Below are positions 32,327-40,820 of a stretch of 53,579 nucleotides of DNA, in pieces (the stretch's first letter is position 1; every line of letters begins with the position of its first letter). A program made the translations under genes and the position numbers. Under the pieces are notes generated by a model. The model saw nothing but the letters and a program-made list of their open reading frames with translations, was not told the DNA's origin and did not search any database. Source of the stretch: Patescibacteria group bacterium. Lineage in GTDB: Bacteria > Patescibacteriota > Minisyncoccia > Phycocordibacterales > PALSA-1337. The stretch is taken from assembly GCA_018970245.1 (NCBI GenBank), contig JAGWWT010000007.1, positions 1-53,579 of the forward strand. Reading direction: 5' to 3'.

Positions 32327-32952
32327 AACCCCCGCGTTACCTTTACCTGGATGAATGGGAAACCCCAGCGCATTCCTACCCGCGTCAAAAGCTGGGTTGC
32401 GCCGAGATTAAAGCGTATCGAATCACGAAAGGTGTCTATCCAATGTATGGCGTGAGCGGTTTTGATTACTTCAAAGCCGAAGCGCCGTTGACCGACATCC
32501 AGCTTAAAATACGCGGCAAGACTTGGATGGTCTCAGATCCTCTGCACTGGAAATCAATGCTCGAACACGCGGACAAGTACCACGGCCACGTTCTTTGTGC
32601 CGGTCTTGGCTTGGGGCTCATTATTCACGCGTTGTGCGACAATCGACGCGTTAAGCAAATCACGGTCATTGAACGAGAGCGGGACGTGATTAATCTTGTC
32701 GGGCCGCAGCTTCCGAGGGATAACCGGATTAAAATACTGCATGGAGACTTTTGGGATCTGGATCCTTGGGTCATGGATAAGGTGGACGGAGTTTTCTACG
32801 ATCTTTTCGTGGGAGATGGTCCCAAGCTTTACCCGCAGGCTTTACGCGTGTGGTTTCAACTTCACGAGAAATGGCCAGATGCGGTTCGGAGGATTCACGG
32901 GTTTAACAATGAACAACTGGAAAGCCTGGATGGGCTATTGGAGAGAACATGA
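32323..32952 (+). CDS. Rossmann-fold methyltransferase-like protein
   Basis: 209 residues. HVLCAGLGLGLIIHALCDNR is a SAM-binding G-x-G-x-G turn, then VKQITVIERERDVINLV (acidic end of beta2) and IKILHGDFWDLDPW. Resembles spermidine-synthase/methyltransferase folds. Neither a polyamine nor a DNA substrate motif is clear. Stop overlaps the start of the ASCH gene. Confidence 0.65.
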   Translation: MKPPRYLYLDEWETPAHSYPRQKLGCAEIKAYRITKGVYPMYGVSGFDYFKAEAPLTDIQLKIRGKTWMVSDPLHWKSMLEHADKYHGHVLCAGLGLGLIIHALCDNRRVKQITVIERERDVINLVGPQLPRDNRIKILHGDFWDLDPWVMDKVDGVFYDLFVGDGPKLYPQALRVWFQLHEKWPDAVRRIHGFNNEQLESLDGLLERT

Positions 32953-33578
32953 AAGAACACCCCACCCTCTTTCGCGGAGAGATGGTCCGCGCTTTGCTCA
33001 ACACCAAGGTCGGATCCTGGCCAGCGGAGCCGATCAATCCCGATTTGCCTTTCAAGTGGCAGACCCGCAGGCCGGTCAAAGATCAGATCGTCCACCGCCT
33101 TATTAACGGCAACGACGGCCTGTATTACGACGCGGATTGCATTCACCCCGGCCGAGAGATTCCTTGTAAATGGCGCAAGGGCGACGTGCTTTGGGTTAAG
33201 GAAACGTTTGGCGTTCACAAAGGATGCCCCGCCAGGAAGATCTCAAACATCGGCCCTGGTTGGATTTGCTATCAGGCCGACGGCGGCGGAATGTGTCCAC
33301 CAAGCTTAATTAAACGATGGAGGCCATCCATCTTCATGCCGCGACGGTTCCACAGGATCGCACTTGAGCTTATGGAAGATCCAGAACCACAGAGGGTGAA
33401 TGAAATCAGCGAGCAGGACGCAAAGGCTGAAGGTGTGCTTTATCCAACGCAACCGTTTTCTGGAGACCCCTACCGACTTTCGTTTCGCCTGTTGTGGGAT
33501 TCAATTCACGGAAAGTATCCATCATCGTTCCTCTCCGCTCCTTGGGTGTGGAAACTTTCTTTCAAAAGGATCAAGTAA
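32949..33578 (+). CDS. ASCH-domain phage protein
   Basis: 209 residues. FKWQTRRPVKDQIVHRL, CKWRKGDVLWVKETFGV, KRWRPSIFMPRRFHRIALEL, VNEISEQDAKAEGVLY and FRLLWDSIHGKYPSS, ending APWVWKLSFKRIK. These are the standard blocks of phage ASCH/PUA-like proteins, often labelled morphogenetic by mistake. Likely binds RNA or modified nucleotides. Confidence 0.8.
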   Translation: MKEHPTLFRGEMVRALLNTKVGSWPAEPINPDLPFKWQTRRPVKDQIVHRLINGNDGLYYDADCIHPGREIPCKWRKGDVLWVKETFGVHKGCPARKISNIGPGWICYQADGGGMCPPSLIKRWRPSIFMPRRFHRIALELMEDPEPQRVNEISEQDAKAEGVLYPTQPFSGDPYRLSFRLLWDSIHGKYPSSFLSAPWVWKLSFKRIK

Positions 33579-33581
33579 TCC

Positions 33582-33610
33582 TTGACACCCCACCCGACAC
33601 CTTGCAAGAT
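33582..33610 (+). promoter_or_regulatory. Plus-strand promoter candidate
   Basis: TTGACACCCC at 33582, 17 nt, CAAGAT at 33605. Same TTGACACCCC...TGCAAGA pattern as at 19885. It lies between the ASCH gene and the next gene, so it could add transcription for the middle genes. Confidence 0.45.
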
Positions 33611-33631
33611 ACACGCACGACAGATTAAACC

Positions 33632-33856
33632 ATGAGCGAAAACATTCCAGACAATCTCCGCGAGCAACTTTCCCACGCCGGTAAGAAGGGCATCAAAAAG
33701 ATGTCCAACGAAGAACGCGCCAAGGGCGGGCGAAGATCCCAGCGGAAGATCCCACATGAGGAAAGAGTGCGCCGTGGAAAGCTGGCGTGGCAAGCGAGGT
33801 TGCAGAAGGCTCGTGAACTGGCGGAGAAGATGACGCAGGAGGTTAAAGCGGTATGA
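33632..33856 (+). CDS. Basic small protein, unknown
   Basis: 74 residues: MSENIPDNLREQLSHAGKKG, KGGRRSQRKIPHEERVRRGK, ending in helix ARELAEKMTQEVKAV. Very basic, Gly/Arg/Lys-rich, so probable nucleic-acid binding. First gene behind the candidate promoter, ATGA overlap to RNA ligase. Confidence 0.6.
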   Translation: MSENIPDNLREQLSHAGKKGIKKMSNEERAKGGRRSQRKIPHEERVRRGKLAWQARLQKARELAEKMTQEVKAV

Positions 33857-34773
33857 TTCATTCCTATCCTTCGATTTACAATCTCGGACACGCGGCCATC
33901 GTCGATCTTCTCAAAGGCCCAGTTATCGTCGAGGAAAAAATTGACGGAAGCCAATTTAGTTTCTGGAAGCGGGCAGACGGCGAAGTTGAATGCCGATCCA
34001 AGGGGGCGCCTATCAACATGCTGGCCCCGGAGGGAATGTTCAAGGCCGCAGTAAAGACAGTCCTAGAAATTGCCACACGAATGAGGCCGGACGTTGTTTA
34101 TCGCGGGGAATATCTCGCCGGTCCACATCACAACGCTCTGACCTATAGCCGTGTTCCAAGCGGAAACATTATCATATTTGATGTGAACCCAGGTCTTGAA
34201 ACGTACTTGGATGCAGAATCAAAGAGAAGTATGGCGGCAGAGCTTGGGCTTGAGTGCGTTCCCGTTCTGTTCATCGGAGTTGTTTCCGGAATCGAACAAT
34301 TCAGAAAACTTCTTGATACCGAATCCGTTCTTGGTGGGCAGAAAATCGAAGGCGTAGTCATTAAGCCTGCTGCTTACAATTTGTTCGGCAGGGACAAAAA
34401 GGTTTTGATGGGGAAGTTTGTATCTGAATCGTTCCGAGAGGTTCAAGCAAAGGCATGGGATTCAGAACACAGGACAAAAGGACCGCAAGAAATACTGTCG
34501 GCGCTACAGTCACGCTATGGCACATCGGCCCGTTGGAATAAAGCCCTAATCCATCTGAGAGAGCGCGGGGAAATTGAGAACGATCCTCGCGACATCGGAA
34601 AATTAATGAAAGAGGTCCCCGAAGATGTTCTCAAGGAGTGCGCTGAAGACATCAGAAAGGATTTGTTTGAGTGGGCGTGGCCGCAACTCCGGCGAATGCT
34701 AGCAAGGGGGCTTCCTGAATGGTATAAGGAAGAGCTTTTGAAGAAGCAATTCGAAAACACTACAGCGGTATGA
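33853..34773 (+). CDS. RNA ligase (T4 Rnl2-type)
   Basis: 306 residues. Motif I is VEEKIDGSQFSFW with catalytic Lys (residue about 33), followed by ECRSKGAPINM, VYRGEYLAGPHHNA (motif III), GQKIEGVVIKPA (motif IV, E-G-V-V-I-K) and a VLMGKFVSESF block (motif V). The C-terminal part is helical. It seals RNA ends, likely tRNAs or mRNAs cut by host anticodon nucleases. Starts with ATGA overlap to the previous gene. Confidence 0.9.
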   Translation: MIHSYPSIYNLGHAAIVDLLKGPVIVEEKIDGSQFSFWKRADGEVECRSKGAPINMLAPEGMFKAAVKTVLEIATRMRPDVVYRGEYLAGPHHNALTYSRVPSGNIIIFDVNPGLETYLDAESKRSMAAELGLECVPVLFIGVVSGIEQFRKLLDTESVLGGQKIEGVVIKPAAYNLFGRDKKVLMGKFVSESFREVQAKAWDSEHRTKGPQEILSALQSRYGTSARWNKALIHLRERGEIENDPRDIGKLMKEVPEDVLKECAEDIRKDLFEWAWPQLRRMLARGLPEWYKEELLKKQFENTTAV

Positions 34774-34922
34774 TGCTCCTCGAATACTCCCGCGTGATGA
34801 TGATCGAGTCCATCATGGCCGTTTACGGCAGGTCACAGGCGAACCCGAGAGCATTCCGCGCGTGGCTGGAGAGCTTGACGATTGAGCAACTTGCGACGGA
34901 ATTCGAAAAACTTTTTGAGTGA
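34770..34922 (+). CDS. Small helical protein (50 aa)
   Basis: ATG at 34770 overlapping the ligase stop. MMLLEYSRVMMIESIMAVYG, then NPRAFRAWLESLTIEQLATE, ending EKLFE. Met-rich, all helical. The stop TGA overlaps the GTG start of the HNH-AP2 gene (GTGA). No family recognised. Confidence 0.55.
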   Translation: MMLLEYSRVMMIESIMAVYGRSQANPRAFRAWLESLTIEQLATEFEKLFE

Positions 34923-35395
34923 AAGTTATCCACCTAACAAGAGGATTGGAAACAATCGTTGACGATGAGGATTTTGCGCTTCTTTCACAACATTCATGGA
35001 GAGCACAGGGGAGCAAAGGCCGCATCTACGCCGCGACGGCTATCAAACGCCGAACCGTTCTGCTTCACCGCATGTTAATGCCTGACGTGAAGGAGATTGA
35101 CCACAAAAATGGAAATAAATTAGACAATCGACGCTGTAATTTAAGATCCGCTACTCCGTCTCAAAATTCTGCTAATAGGGCCAACGACAAGATCCGATCT
35201 GCTAGCGGTTTTAGAGGTGTTAGGAAACATTTCAATAAATGGGTAGCTTACGTGCAGCCGGGGCGATACATCTTTCTTGGTTTATTTAAAACGCCACAAG
35301 AAGCCGCAAAAGCCAGGGATGAGGCTGCGATAAAATATTACGGAGAATTTGCGACACTCAATTTTCCTCAAACCACACAACAACCACACGAATAG
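34919..35395 (+). CDS. HNH-AP2 homing endonuclease
   Basis: 158 residues, GTG start within a GTGA overlap. LTRGLETIVDDEDFALLSQH, then LLHRMLMPDVKEIDHKNGNK with LDNRRCNLR (HNH core: H, IDHxNGxxxDNR), then GFRGVRKHFNKWVAYV and FLGLFKTPQEAAKARDEAAI (AP2/ERF DNA-binding domain). A classical free-standing homing endonuclease of phages. Inserted between a ligase cluster and the annealing-type gene. Confidence 0.9.
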   Translation: MKVIHLTRGLETIVDDEDFALLSQHSWRAQGSKGRIYAATAIKRRTVLLHRMLMPDVKEIDHKNGNKLDNRRCNLRSATPSQNSANRANDKIRSASGFRGVRKHFNKWVAYVQPGRYIFLGLFKTPQEAAKARDEAAIKYYGEFATLNFPQTTQQPHE

Positions 35396-35398
35396 TTT

Positions 35399-36754
35399 AT
35401 GGATAATCACGACACAGAACCGATGGAAGTTTTACCCCCGTCCGCAATCATGGCGATGGAACGAGCGCAAATCGATACCCAGGTAGCGACGGCGCATCAA
35501 TACCCGCGCTCACTGGAGCAGTTCAAGAAACGGGCCTTGTCAATGGCAACCCTGGATGAGGAGAGCGCCGAGTCTTGCATTTACTGCCGTCCCGTCGGCC
35601 GGGAACAGAACGAAAAAGGTGAGTGGGTCGAAAAATACGCTGAAGGAGCATCAATCCGACTCGCGGAGATCGTCGCGGCCTCTTACGGCAACATCCGGGT
35701 CGCTGCCAGGATTGTTGAGCAAACCGAGCGATTCGTCCGTTGCGAGGGTGTAGCTCACGACTTGGAGAGCAATTACGCGGGTAAGTCTGAGTGCATGGAA
35801 TCCACCGTGACGAAACAGGGAAAACCGTATTCCGAGCGTCAACGGTCCCTGGTCGCAAAGGTCTGCCTCGCCAAGGCTTATCGCGATGCCTGCTTTAAGG
35901 TTGTCCCCCGGGCGCTGTGCAAGCCGGTCTTCGAAGCGGCTAAGAAGGTCGCTGCCGGTCAAGGCAAGCCCCTTGAAGAGCGAAGAAAGAAGGCAAAAGC
36001 TTGGGTATCTGGCATAAAGATGGACAACGCCGAGGGCCGCGTGTTCGCTGCTCTTGGAGTGAAAGGCTGGAATGACGTTACAGACGATCACCTGCTTCGC
36101 CTCACTGGATTGAAGACCGCCATCCAAGACGGGGACGAAACCTACGAATCTGCGTTCCCAGCGCCAGAGCAACAGGGACAAGGACAACAACCGCAGGACA
36201 AGAACAAACCGGCTCCGACCGCGCATCAGCAGGCCACGCAGGGTGCTACAACCACCCCAGAACCTCCAAAAACCGACGGTAAAGCTCGCGAAGAGGCAAA
36301 TCTTGCCGAGCATAACGCTCCGAAGTTCAAAACCGGGGAGGATAACGTCAGTTTTGAAGGCGCGACACCGCTTAAAACGGCTCAGGACGCGCCGAAACAG
36401 GAATCCACCCCTTCCACACCTCCCGGGGGCCAAACGACGCAGGCACCCCAGAATGCGCCACAGGGCGACGGCAAGGAATCAGCGACGACATCAACGCAGA
36501 CCGCAGAGGCGCTAAAACCTTCCGAAGACCCAAAATGGGCCTTTGTCGAGGGAGACTCTGACGCTGTTAAGAGCATCAAGACGATTTGCAAAGCGGCTGG
36601 GGTATCGTTTGAAAATCTAGCCAAATACCTTAAGGAAAAGCACCTAATGAGAGACAACCAGTCAGACCTTCGGGAGCTTGCAGCGGGTAAGCTTGAAGGA
36701 ATTTGCCGAAACGTGGGCAAGTGGATGCCGGAGATCGCGAAGAAGGAGAAATAA
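35399..36754 (+). CDS. Putative recombination protein (annealing-type)
   Basis: 451 residues. AQIDTQVATAHQYPRSLEQF, KKRALSMATLDEESAESCIY, GASIRLAEIVAASYGNIRV, RQRSLVAKVCLAKAYRDACF and FKVVPRALCKPVFEAAKKVA make a conserved N-terminal half found in many phages. GRVFAALGVKGWNDVTDDHL follows. A long low-complexity Gln/Pro/Thr linker (about 255-370) leads to a C-terminal helical domain (KSIKTICKAAGVSFENLAKY). Its neighbours are nucleases of the recombination type, so a single-strand annealing role is plausible but unproven. Confidence 0.6.
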   Translation: MDNHDTEPMEVLPPSAIMAMERAQIDTQVATAHQYPRSLEQFKKRALSMATLDEESAESCIYCRPVGREQNEKGEWVEKYAEGASIRLAEIVAASYGNIRVAARIVEQTERFVRCEGVAHDLESNYAGKSECMESTVTKQGKPYSERQRSLVAKVCLAKAYRDACFKVVPRALCKPVFEAAKKVAAGQGKPLEERRKKAKAWVSGIKMDNAEGRVFAALGVKGWNDVTDDHLLRLTGLKTAIQDGDETYESAFPAPEQQGQGQQPQDKNKPAPTAHQQATQGATTTPEPPKTDGKAREEANLAEHNAPKFKTGEDNVSFEGATPLKTAQDAPKQESTPSTPPGGQTTQAPQNAPQGDGKESATTSTQTAEALKPSEDPKWAFVEGDSDAVKSIKTICKAAGVSFENLAKYLKEKHLMRDNQSDLRELAAGKLEGICRNVGKWMPEIAKKEK

Positions 36755-36758
36755 TAAA

Positions 36759-37220
36759 ATGTTTCCACACGAAATAAACACGGTAGATGAGTTGCTGAAG
36801 CAATGGGATGCCGGTGAGACCATTTGGACGATAAACCTTGGAGGGCTTGGACCGGGATACGACCAAGCGATTCAGGTTTCCGCCATTGAGTTTGCCCGAG
36901 CCAACCAGAAAGACCCAATGCCTCGCACAGATGATCCGAAAGTCGATTACGAAGCTTGGGACAAGCGATGCACCGAAACACTCCACGCTTTCGATGAAAA
37001 GCTTGGGGGGCTTTCCGGCGCGATGTTTGGTGCCGCAAAATGGCTTTCATGGCAATGGTGCCACAATGGAGGCCCCAAACACCTAATCGACCGGGCCAAG
37101 GAGCAGGGCAAGGATGATCAGATCATGCAGTGCTCAAACATTTGGCCGAAGGTTCCTTCACCGCAAGAGGCGCTTGATGCGGGTGTCGCGGCCGGGAAGG
37201 CATCGCTCGCGAAAGAATAA
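36759..37220 (+). CDS. Protein of unknown function
   Basis: 153 residues from ATG 36759, with AAGGAG 11-16 nt upstream. FPHEINTVDELLKQWDAGET, IWTINLGGLGPGYDQAIQVS, and HAFDEKLGGLSGAMFGAAKW, LSWQWCHNGGPKHLIDRAKE. Trp- and Gly-rich, soluble, like several small phage proteins with a G-G-L-S-G-A-x-x-G-A-A core. Function unknown. Confidence 0.65.
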   Translation: MFPHEINTVDELLKQWDAGETIWTINLGGLGPGYDQAIQVSAIEFARANQKDPMPRTDDPKVDYEAWDKRCTETLHAFDEKLGGLSGAMFGAAKWLSWQWCHNGGPKHLIDRAKEQGKDDQIMQCSNIWPKVPSPQEALDAGVAAGKASLAKE

Positions 37221-37224
37221 CCTT

Positions 37225-37509
37225 TTGGGGCTGTGCGTTGCAAACGCGACGTTCGAGAAACAACCGCTCCCAGGTCCAGGACAAGCTTGGAGTTGGCACA
37301 CGTGCTATTTCAACGTGGGCGACGACATCCGATGGTCCCCAACGTGTCCGAGGCTCAAAGGAGATCGCCCCGTTCAACGCGGAGAGATTTACACCGACAA
37401 GGTTGCAAAAGTGAAGATGAACCCATACGGCCGAATCTCGTACTACAACCAATACGACGACCTGATTTTAATGGAGGAGGTTCAACGTGCCCATTCGTCA
37501 AGTCTCTGA
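37225..37509 (+). CDS. Unknown protein, TTG start likely
   Basis: About 94 residues. A TTG at 37225 with GAAAG upstream is preferred; CTG 37231 is possible, and the long upstream frame is shadow. TFEKQPLPGPGQAWSWHTCY, NVGDDIRWSPTCPRLKGDRP and GRISYYNQYDDLILMEEVQR. Mixed beta with two Cys. Overlaps the following gene, whose GGAGG lies within its end. Confidence 0.5.
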   Translation: MGLCVANATFEKQPLPGPGQAWSWHTCYFNVGDDIRWSPTCPRLKGDRPVQRGEIYTDKVAKVKMNPYGRISYYNQYDDLILMEEVQRAHSSSL

Positions 37510-37828
37510 ATTTTTCGAGTTCCCGAAGGATCCAAACCTTCCGATTTTCAAAGAGCTTCCGGAGGGATTTGAAGACAAGGGATCGTTCATGGGGCCTAAA
37601 ACGGCGCGGACTAGAATTGCCCGCCATCCGGACGGAAGTTTTATACGCCCACAACCGAAGCTCAGAACGCTCACCTACTGCCCACATTGTGTTGGATGGG
37701 TTGAAGGCGAAGCACACGAGAATCAAGTGAACGATTTGGACGGATCGCGGCTTTGCGGGAGAAAAGGTGTCGAATATTGGTGTGCGAGGTGCGGTAAAAT
37801 GATTTGTTTCTCGGGGATGATGAGTTGA
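37487..37828 (+). CDS. Zinc-ribbon protein, unknown
   Basis: 113 residues from GTG 37487 with GGAGGAGG just upstream. PIRQVSEFFEFPKDPNLPIF start, then TYCPHCVGWVEGEAHENQVN and EYWCARCGKMICFSG: two CxxC pairs 40-45 residues apart, a treble-clef or ribbon type zinc site. The stop TGA overlaps the next ATG (TGATG). Confidence 0.6.
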   Translation: MPIRQVSEFFEFPKDPNLPIFKELPEGFEDKGSFMGPKTARTRIARHPDGSFIRPQPKLRTLTYCPHCVGWVEGEAHENQVNDLDGSRLCGRKGVEYWCARCGKMICFSGMMS

Positions 37829-38196
37829 TGAACCTGGACGACTACGATTTCACTTGGTACGCCGAGACAAAGCGCGACGGCGAGATCACGTTCTGCGCGT
37901 CCAAGAAAGACTTGTTTAAGACGGGTATCCTTTACGCGCCCTTGGCCATCCGGGAAAGATTGATGCATTTGAAAGGTGCTCAACGCGTCTGCGCTAGTTT
38001 AGAGCTTTCACTTGGACCTGTTGGAATAATCAACCCGGAGCTTTACAAGGAATTCTCCAAGCCGGTCGAACCACCATTCAAAATCAGATTGATTTGCATG
38101 TGCTGGCCGGATGGGGATGACCTGCCCGATTCGTGGCATAAAAAGGCCAAAGAGCTTCAGGATTGGATGATTGAACAGTGGGAGAAAACAGAATGA
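37828..38196 (+). CDS. Small protein, unknown
   Basis: 122 residues from ATG 37828 in a TGATG overlap; the frame from 37804 begins inside the preceding gene and was not used. Contains DFTWYAETKRDGEITFCASK and the C-terminal CMCWPDGDDLPDSWHKKAKE. Beta then helix. No recognised family. Confidence 0.6.
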   Translation: MNLDDYDFTWYAETKRDGEITFCASKKDLFKTGILYAPLAIRERLMHLKGAQRVCASLELSLGPVGIINPELYKEFSKPVEPPFKIRLICMCWPDGDDLPDSWHKKAKELQDWMIEQWEKTE

Positions 38197-38402
38197 AAAA
38201 ACGCATCGTAGCTGAAATCACCCGAAACTGGATGCGGTGTAAGCCTGACCCGACTGAAAAGCCATTAATCTCACAGGAGTTCGAGCGTGTAATCAGCGTT
38301 AATGCCGAGCGAGGCTACGTTCTGGAAAGCTGGCAGCTTATCCAGTTCGTTTACGATTATTCACTGACGGAGACCATCGTTGCGGTGTTTGTCGAGGCAT
38401 GA
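38193..38402 (+). CDS. Small protein, unknown
   Basis: 69 residues starting at ATG 38193 (ATGA overlap). MKKRIVAEITRNWMRCKPDP, then a Glu-rich helix and C-terminal strands SWQLIQFVYDYSLTETIVAV. No family recognised. Sits in a tight run of small genes. Confidence 0.6.
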   Translation: MKKRIVAEITRNWMRCKPDPTEKPLISQEFERVISVNAERGYVLESWQLIQFVYDYSLTETIVAVFVEA

Positions 38403-38602
38403 AAAAGGACCGCAAGGCCAAAATAGAGTGGACTTTGAGGGAGGCTCGAAAGGTTGCTGGTGACAACGGCTATATGCCAGCAGCCCAAGCGTGGGAACGG
38501 CTGTGTGAGCAGCTTGAGGTGATGATTAAACCGGAAGCCCGGCCCCCACGCTTCAAGGGATTGCTGGATGCGATTTGGAAGGCCGCAACTAATGAATCGT
38601 GA
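38399..38602 (+). CDS. Small helical protein, unknown
   Basis: 67 residues. KDRKAKIEWTLREARKVAGD, PAAQAWERLCEQLEVMIKPE, RFKGLLDAIWKAATNES. Entirely helical, with a Trp-rich amphipathic pattern. ATGA overlaps on both sides. Function unknown. Confidence 0.6.
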   Translation: MKKDRKAKIEWTLREARKVAGDNGYMPAAQAWERLCEQLEVMIKPEARPPRFKGLLDAIWKAATNES

Positions 38603-38994
38603 GCCAACCCGAATTTGAATTCTCAACCTGGGAAGCAATCGCGGAGATTAAACCGATGAGCAAGACAGAGAAACGACCAATTACCGACGACGAGTATTAC
38701 GCCCTGCAACTCTTGGACGGCGTAGGGATGCCTTCCGCGTGCTGGGACAAACGCTTCCGTCGCGACGTGCTCTCGCCCGCAAGAAACACAAAGCTGCTTT
38801 CCGAAAAGGCCATCGCGCAGATGTGGCGCCTGTTCATCCGGTATCGACGGCAGATAAACACGACCGACAAACCGCACTTGATGAAGATCGCGGAGGAAAA
38901 GGCCGCACCGGATTTTAGGAAACAACAAGCAGCGTTAAACGAGCAGGCGAGAATCAATGAGATGAAGGAGAGATATGCCGAAACGTTCAAGTAG
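38599..38994 (+). CDS. Helical protein, unknown
   Basis: 131 residues from GTG 38599 in a GTGA overlap. SKTEKRPITDDEYYALQLLD, then ACWDKRFRRDVLSPARNTKL and MWRLFIRYRRQINTTDKPHL. Basic middle suggests DNA or RNA contact. Overlaps the next gene by 20 nt. No family recognised. Confidence 0.6.
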   Translation: MSQPEFEFSTWEAIAEIKPMSKTEKRPITDDEYYALQLLDGVGMPSACWDKRFRRDVLSPARNTKLLSEKAIAQMWRLFIRYRRQINTTDKPHLMKIAEEKAAPDFRKQQAALNEQARINEMKERYAETFK

Positions 38995-39211
38995 CTGGAA
39001 GACTATTCCTGCCAGTATTTACCGGGTTAAGTCGGCGAACGGATTGCCGATCATGGAGTGCATTGCTGTAGCGCGTTTTTTTAACCACATGGACGATGCG
39101 ATTTCGATTTGCCGAGAGGAGGCTTTTGCGTCCACCTGCCTCATTTGTTACAGTGATTCAAACAGGTTTTTAACCGTGGTGCATGGCAAAGTCGTTGCCG
39201 ATTCGTTATGA
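38975..39211 (+). CDS. Small protein, unknown
   Basis: 78 residues, ATG 38975 with GGAGAG upstream. KRSSSWKTIPASIYRVKSAN, then ECIAVARFFNHMDDAISICR with two Cys and a helical end. Positioned just before the nuclease gene with a 4-nt overlap. Confidence 0.55.
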   Translation: MPKRSSSWKTIPASIYRVKSANGLPIMECIAVARFFNHMDDAISICREEAFASTCLICYSDSNRFLTVVHGKVVADSL

Positions 39212-40350
39212 GCGACGACATTCGAGGAGGTTTGCCATCTGCGAGCGCATTCGAAATCCTTGCCGAATGCTATGGTCAGCAGCAGCTTGTAAAGCGATTG
39301 CCGCCAGAGGCTTTGGCATTGCACAAGGAAGAGCCTGATCCCCTCCGAGATTCCGGCAGCAGAATTCATAAAAGTCGCGAAACGGGTAACACGCTCGAAC
39401 TCGACCCGCAAGAATTCGCGCTCTACCAATCTGGCCTGAATTACGAGCAGCGAATCGTTGAGAAGTGGAAAAGCGTTTTCTCACTCACCGATGTTAAAGA
39501 GGGTCCGAGAGAGTTGCGCCTGTGGATTCACGACTCCGCATTAAACCCGCTTTGCTCTGGACAGCTTGACGTGCACTACATCAGTGGTAAGAGGGCTTTG
39601 ATCTGCGATTGGAAAACGGCTTTCTGCTCAAACCTTGTCGGCGCAAAAGGAAACTGGCAACTTCGGCTACAGGCTGTGCTTTTAAAAATCGAGCATCCCG
39701 AGCTTGAAGAGATTCGCGTTGCCTTCGCCAAGCCGATGTATGAGGACTCGGAGCTTGATTACTGCGATTACAACGAGACGGATCTGAAGTATTCCCTTGA
39801 TTCCATTCTCTACGTTCTTTGGTGGTCAACTCAACCGGATGCACCAAGAAGGGCAGGGAAACATTGCCTACATTGTCCTGCGAAGGCTCGCTGCATTGAA
39901 GCCTTGTCGTTTTTTATGCTGCCGTCCGCTATGGCTATCGGTGTTACTCGCGGAGAGAAACCAGAGCAAGCAGCCGAAGCTGTAAGCGATGATGACCTTT
40001 ACCGGGTTTGGGAGGTGCGCAACACGATTAAGGAGATTGGGGACGCCTGCGTTGCCCGCCTAAAGTCCAAGACTGATGAAGAACTTGCCGCAATGGGTCT
40101 GCGCAAAGGCAAAGGCAGAGACATCCTCGATTGGGATATTGAAGCTGCGTTCAAGTTCCTTCGCGACGAAAAGCTTTGGCCAGAAGCGGAGTTGTTTAAA
40201 ACTATGGAATTTGGCATCGGTAAGCTTGGGGCTCTCGCGACGAAACAGATCGGAGTGGATGAGAAGTATGCGTCGAAAGAGGTTAAGAGCCTCTTGGAGA
40301 AGTTCTATACCGTGAAAGAGGGCGAAAAGATCATACGTCGTTTGCGATGA
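39208..40350 (+). CDS. PD-(D/E)XK nuclease (RecB/Cas4-like)
   Basis: 380 residues. DSGSRIHKSRETGNTL near the N-terminus takes the place of the usual G-x-x-x-H motif, then CSGQLDVHYISGKRALICDW with KTAF gives the D-x(n)-D-x-K core, WQLRLQAVLL is the Q-x-x-x-Y-like motif, and KHCLHCPAKARCIE is a Cys-rich end like the Fe-S site of Cas4/AddB-type enzymes. A second helical domain follows. Likely the exonuclease partner of the annealing-type recombination protein at 35399. Confidence 0.75.
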   Translation: MSDDIRGGLPSASAFEILAECYGQQQLVKRLPPEALALHKEEPDPLRDSGSRIHKSRETGNTLELDPQEFALYQSGLNYEQRIVEKWKSVFSLTDVKEGPRELRLWIHDSALNPLCSGQLDVHYISGKRALICDWKTAFCSNLVGAKGNWQLRLQAVLLKIEHPELEEIRVAFAKPMYEDSELDYCDYNETDLKYSLDSILYVLWWSTQPDAPRRAGKHCLHCPAKARCIEALSFFMLPSAMAIGVTRGEKPEQAAEAVSDDDLYRVWEVRNTIKEIGDACVARLKSKTDEELAAMGLRKGKGRDILDWDIEAAFKFLRDEKLWPEAELFKTMEFGIGKLGALATKQIGVDEKYASKEVKSLLEKFYTVKEGEKIIRRLR

Positions 40351-40820
40351 AACAACCCATGTTCCCCATAACCTACCGCAAAGCAAACGACAACTCGTGG
40401 ATTCAATGCTTCCTGTGCGGAAACATCAGCCGAAACTTCTCCGACGCCGTAGAACTTCATTGCCAGCGGTGTGAGGTGTATCACACAAACGGCATCGTCG
40501 AGGAATCCTCCCGCCTTTCCCCAACCCCGGGAGATGCGAACCGAGAGCAAAAGCTCATCGTTGCGCTATTCCTGTCTCTGGGTAAGGCGTTTGAACACGT
40601 GCCGAAGAACGTTAACATAGAAGTCTCTGAGGCTGAGATTCAAGCGGCGTGGAAAGCGAAACAGTCTCCGGTAAGCATCGTTTCACGTGACGAGATTTGG
40701 GGCAGCGGGAACGTTTTCAAAGTCGTTCCAGGGAACATGAAGATTAAAAACGTAGCGCCGGATTTGAAGGGCAACCTTGTTCAGGCGCCGAAGAAGGTAA
40801 GGGTCTTTGATTTCTCTTGA
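40347..40820 (+). CDS. Zinc-ribbon protein, paralog A
   Basis: 157 residues. ITYRKANDNSWIQCFLCGNI, then ELHCQRCEVYHTNG (two CxxC pairs), REQKLIVALFLSLGKAFEHV, SEAEIQAAWKAKQSPVSIVS and a terminal APKKVRVFDFS. The same blocks recur in the next gene, so these are tandem paralogs. The zinc site and basic C-terminus suggest nucleic-acid or protein docking. Function unknown. Confidence 0.7.
   Translation: MKQPMFPITYRKANDNSWIQCFLCGNISRNFSDAVELHCQRCEVYHTNGIVEESSRLSPTPGDANREQKLIVALFLSLGKAFEHVPKNVNIEVSEAEIQAAWKAKQSPVSIVSRDEIWGSGNVFKVVPGNMKIKNVAPDLKGNLVQAPKKVRVFDFS

Noticed and set aside
34925-34933. TTATCCACC as a DnaA box
   Set aside because: Single imperfect copy within the HNH coding sequence with no cluster around it.
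36678-36758. Longer start for the 153-residue gene
   Set aside because: It would overlap the end of the 451-residue gene; ATG 36759 has AAGGAG upstream.
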